NCBI RefSeq assembly: GCF_047123815.1
Contig: NZ_CP138920.1
Location: 806,001-870,000 of the forward strand
Source of the DNA: Maricaulis sp017643475
Lineage (GTDB): Bacteria > Pseudomonadota > Alphaproteobacteria > Caulobacterales > Maricaulaceae
DNA: 64,000 bases
Direction: 5' to 3'
The position numbers and the translations under genes were made by a program. How positions within the stretch are numbered: position 1 is the stretch's first letter; the number at the start of each line of letters is the position of its first letter. The notes under the pieces were generated by a model. It was not told where the DNA came from. It was given only the letters and a program-made list of their open reading frames with translations, and ran no database searches. Shown here one piece after another: positions 62,303 through 64,000 of the stretch.

Positions 62303-64000
62303 TTACTCGATCGTCACGCGCGACAGGTTGTCGTCGGAATTACGATCGACCAGCTTGTTGTACGGATCGATACCGACATAAAGCGGCTCCTCGTCAACAA
62401 TCAGCTCGAACCGCATCGTGTTCTCGTTCACACGGTGCTTCTCCATGTAGAGCACGTGGTCGGAACCCTCGATAGCTCCCTCGAGATCACGGGTGAACAC
62501 CCCGATATCGATCAGATAGTCGATCGCCTCCTCGGTCTGCTGGCCTTCGCCATCAGCCTCGAACTTGCGGGCCTCGACATCGATCACGACATCCCAGCGG
62601 CCATCTTCCCGCTGCGTCGCCGTCGCGTCGGTGACCTGCAGATCAAACAGGATGATCCGCTCGAAGAAGTCGGTGATCACACTATCCCACTCCGGACCGG
62701 CTTCCTCGCGTAGTATACGCAGGAAATCGAGCGTGGTGGCATAGGGTTCGGACGAGAAGGCCCGCTCCTCGATCAGACGCTGCAGGGCACGGTTCACGGT
62801 GTCTTCACCGATATAGTCCTGCAGGGCGTACATGATCACAGAGCCCTTGCGATAGTGGATGTATTGCTGGTTCTCGACCCGATAGAGCGGCTGCTCCTCG
62901 ATGGCTTCTGAACCACGCGATCCCAGATAGCTGTCCAGCTCGTATTTGAGGAAGCGACGCATCGCGTCCTCGCCATACTCCTGGCGCATGACCATCAGCG
63001 CAGAATATTGAGCGAAGGATTCGATCAGCATCGTGCCACCCTGGACATTGGCTGCCATCACCTGGTGCGCCCACCACTGGTGCGCCGCTTCGTGCGCGGT
63101 GACGTAGTAGACATAGTCAATGGCGTCCGGATCCGTCAGATCACCGATGAAACCAATGCCTTCCGAATACGGGATCGTGTTCGGGAAGGATTGGGCAAAG
63201 GTCTGATAGGACGGGAATTCCAGAATACGGAACTGGCTGTACTGGAACGGGCTGTGCACCTGGGAGAAGTAACGCAGGGAGTCAGCCGAAGCCTCAATCA
63301 TGCGCTCGACATTCCAGTCATGCGGCTGGTGATAGAAGACCTGCAGATTGATGCCGTCAAACTCCTGTTCGGCAACTTCATAATCGGCAGACAGCCACGA
63401 GTAGAAGTTCAGGATCGGGCGATCCATGATGTACTCGTAACAGGCACGGTCACGACCGGATGCGTCCTGTTCGGACCATTCCCGCTCAAGATAACCCGGT
63501 GCCACCGCGATTTCGCCCGCCACGGTGCAGACCTCCGTGCGGAAATCGACAAAGTGGGCAGACTGGCCAAAGCCACTTTCAAACCAGCGATGCTCGTCCT
63601 CAAGCGGATAGGCCCGCGGCAGAGGCTCCAGACCTTCACGACGACGCTGCTGCCGATCCTGCAGGAACCATCCCTGGTTCACACCGATCTGCGGCATGGA
63701 CTCGCCGTTGCTAAAGAAGGTGCCGTTGTAGTTGACCGTCGTCACATTGCCGCTGTTACGGAAACCGGGATTGTTGCGATGGACCTCAAAGTCCAGCGTC
63801 CGCACTTCGCCCGGCTGCATCGGCGGTTCCAGCGTGAAGGAATAGATGTACATGCCTTCGTCAGTCGTGTCGGGCGTTGCGCCTTCCATCTCTTGACGGA
63901 CCACAGTCGTGCCCGCGCCATAGGACAGCCAGAGCGTATCCAGCGGCGCCTCGGTCTGGTTTTCCATCACATACTGACCCACCGCTTCATACCGGCGGTC
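62303..64000 (-). CDS. M1-family peptidase (ABC-2 permease fusion type), 5' truncated
   Basis: 566 residues seen; the frame is open to the right edge, so the N-terminus is missing. Zinc motif YYVTAHEAAHQWWAHQ (His-Glu-x-x-His) with the third ligand Glu in LIESFAQYSALM 19 residues on. Strands before it (YVMENQTEAPLDTLWLSYG, FTLEPPMQPGEVRTLDFEV) are the M1 N-terminal domain. This spacing and sequence are like the M1 domains fused to ABC-2 transporter permeases, so the missing part is probably a membrane permease. A terminator follows the stop. Confidence 0.85.
   Translation of the reverse strand, partial: DRRYEAVGQYVMENQTEAPLDTLWLSYGAGTTVVRQEMEGATPDTTDEGMYIYSFTLEPPMQPGEVRTLDFEVHRNNPGFRNSGNVTTVNYNGTFFSNGESMPQIGVNQGWFLQDRQQRRREGLEPLPRAYPLEDEHRWFESGFGQSAHFVDFRTEVCTVAGEIAVAPGYLEREWSEQDASGRDRACYEYIMDRPILNFYSWLSADYEVAEQEFDGINLQVFYHQPHDWNVERMIEASADSLRYFSQVHSPFQYSQFRILEFPSYQTFAQSFPNTIPYSEGIGFIGDLTDPDAIDYVYYVTAHEAAHQWWAHQVMAANVQGGTMLIESFAQYSALMVMRQEYGEDAMRRFLKYELDSYLGSRGSEAIEEQPLYRVENQQYIHYRKGSVIMYALQDYIGEDTVNRALQRLIEERAFSSEPYATTLDFLRILREEAGPEWDSVITDFFERIILFDLQVTDATATQREDGRWDVVIDVEARKFEADGEGQQTEEAIDYLIDIGVFTRDLEGAIEGSDHVLYMEKHRVNENTMRFELIVDEEPLYVGIDPYNKLVDRNSDDNLSRVTIE

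Overview
The window is a dense, GC-rich chromosomal segment of an alphaproteobacterium of the Caulobacter/Maricaulis/Hyphomonas type (Caulobacterales or Maricaulales). The reason is the co-occurrence of CtrA, SciP (DUF1153), ChpT, FlbD and the fliF-fliG-flbE-fliN-flbD gene order. The beta-hydroxy-free, Bkd-type dehydrogenase genes, TonB-dependent receptor and marine-type metabolism would suit a Maricaulis-like organism, but the genus is an inference. No rRNA, tRNA, CRISPR array, prophage or complete insertion sequence was recognised.

Layout. 1-8.7 kb is metabolism and local regulation: the 3' end of an Ldh-family dehydrogenase, a secreted orphan, a hotdog thioesterase, dihydrolipoamide dehydrogenase, a ketoglutarate-semialdehyde-type aldehyde dehydrogenase with a palindromic operator, two TetR regulators each with a clear palindrome, and an NTF2-like protein. 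8.7-12.8 kb holds a branched-chain 2-oxoacid dehydrogenase operon (E1 alpha, E1 beta, E2) divergent from an Lrp-type regulator. 12.9-16.6 kb holds a thiolase, a CPBP protease-like membrane protein, a Cys-rich secreted repeat protein and MnmA.

16.6-34.5 kb is a flagellar cluster. flgK-flgL diverge from fliK-flgD-flgE across a 480-bp control region with sigma-54 promoters in both directions, a consensus CtrA box and FlbD-type palindromes. Then come sciP, and fliF-fliG-flbE(fliH)-fliN-flbD-flhA-flhF-flhG behind a CtrA-box promoter. fliI-fliJ lie separately at 38.3-40.1 kb. Between them sit a DUF6607 lipoprotein and a heme-type TonB receptor sharing a Fur-like box.

40.4-49.8 kb contains a divergent KamA-family radical SAM aminomutase whose substrate-contact residues do not look like those of lysine aminomutase, the master regulator ctrA behind a promoter carrying five GANTC (CcrM) sites in 143 bp, a cheA-cheW-cheY-cheB-cheR operon with an enlarged CheA, and chpT, the phosphotransferase that feeds CtrA. 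Thus the cell-cycle phosphorelay output (ChpT to CtrA), its inhibitor SciP, the class II flagellar genes that CtrA is known to switch on in Caulobacter, and the FlbD/sigma-54 late genes are within 30 kb.

49.8-64 kb is mostly housekeeping: an M23 peptidase, a small glyoxalase-superfamily-like protein, ClpB, a MOSC protein, a DUF4167 protein, PrmC, PrfA, a MAPEG protein, a LOG protein, a PDZ aspartyl protease, a threonine-aldolase-type enzyme, an ArsC/Spx-like reductase and the C-terminal part of an M1 peptidase that runs off the right edge. Three intergenic palindromic repeat elements (at about 2.6, 34.8 and 57.3 kb) are the only repeat-type DNA seen.
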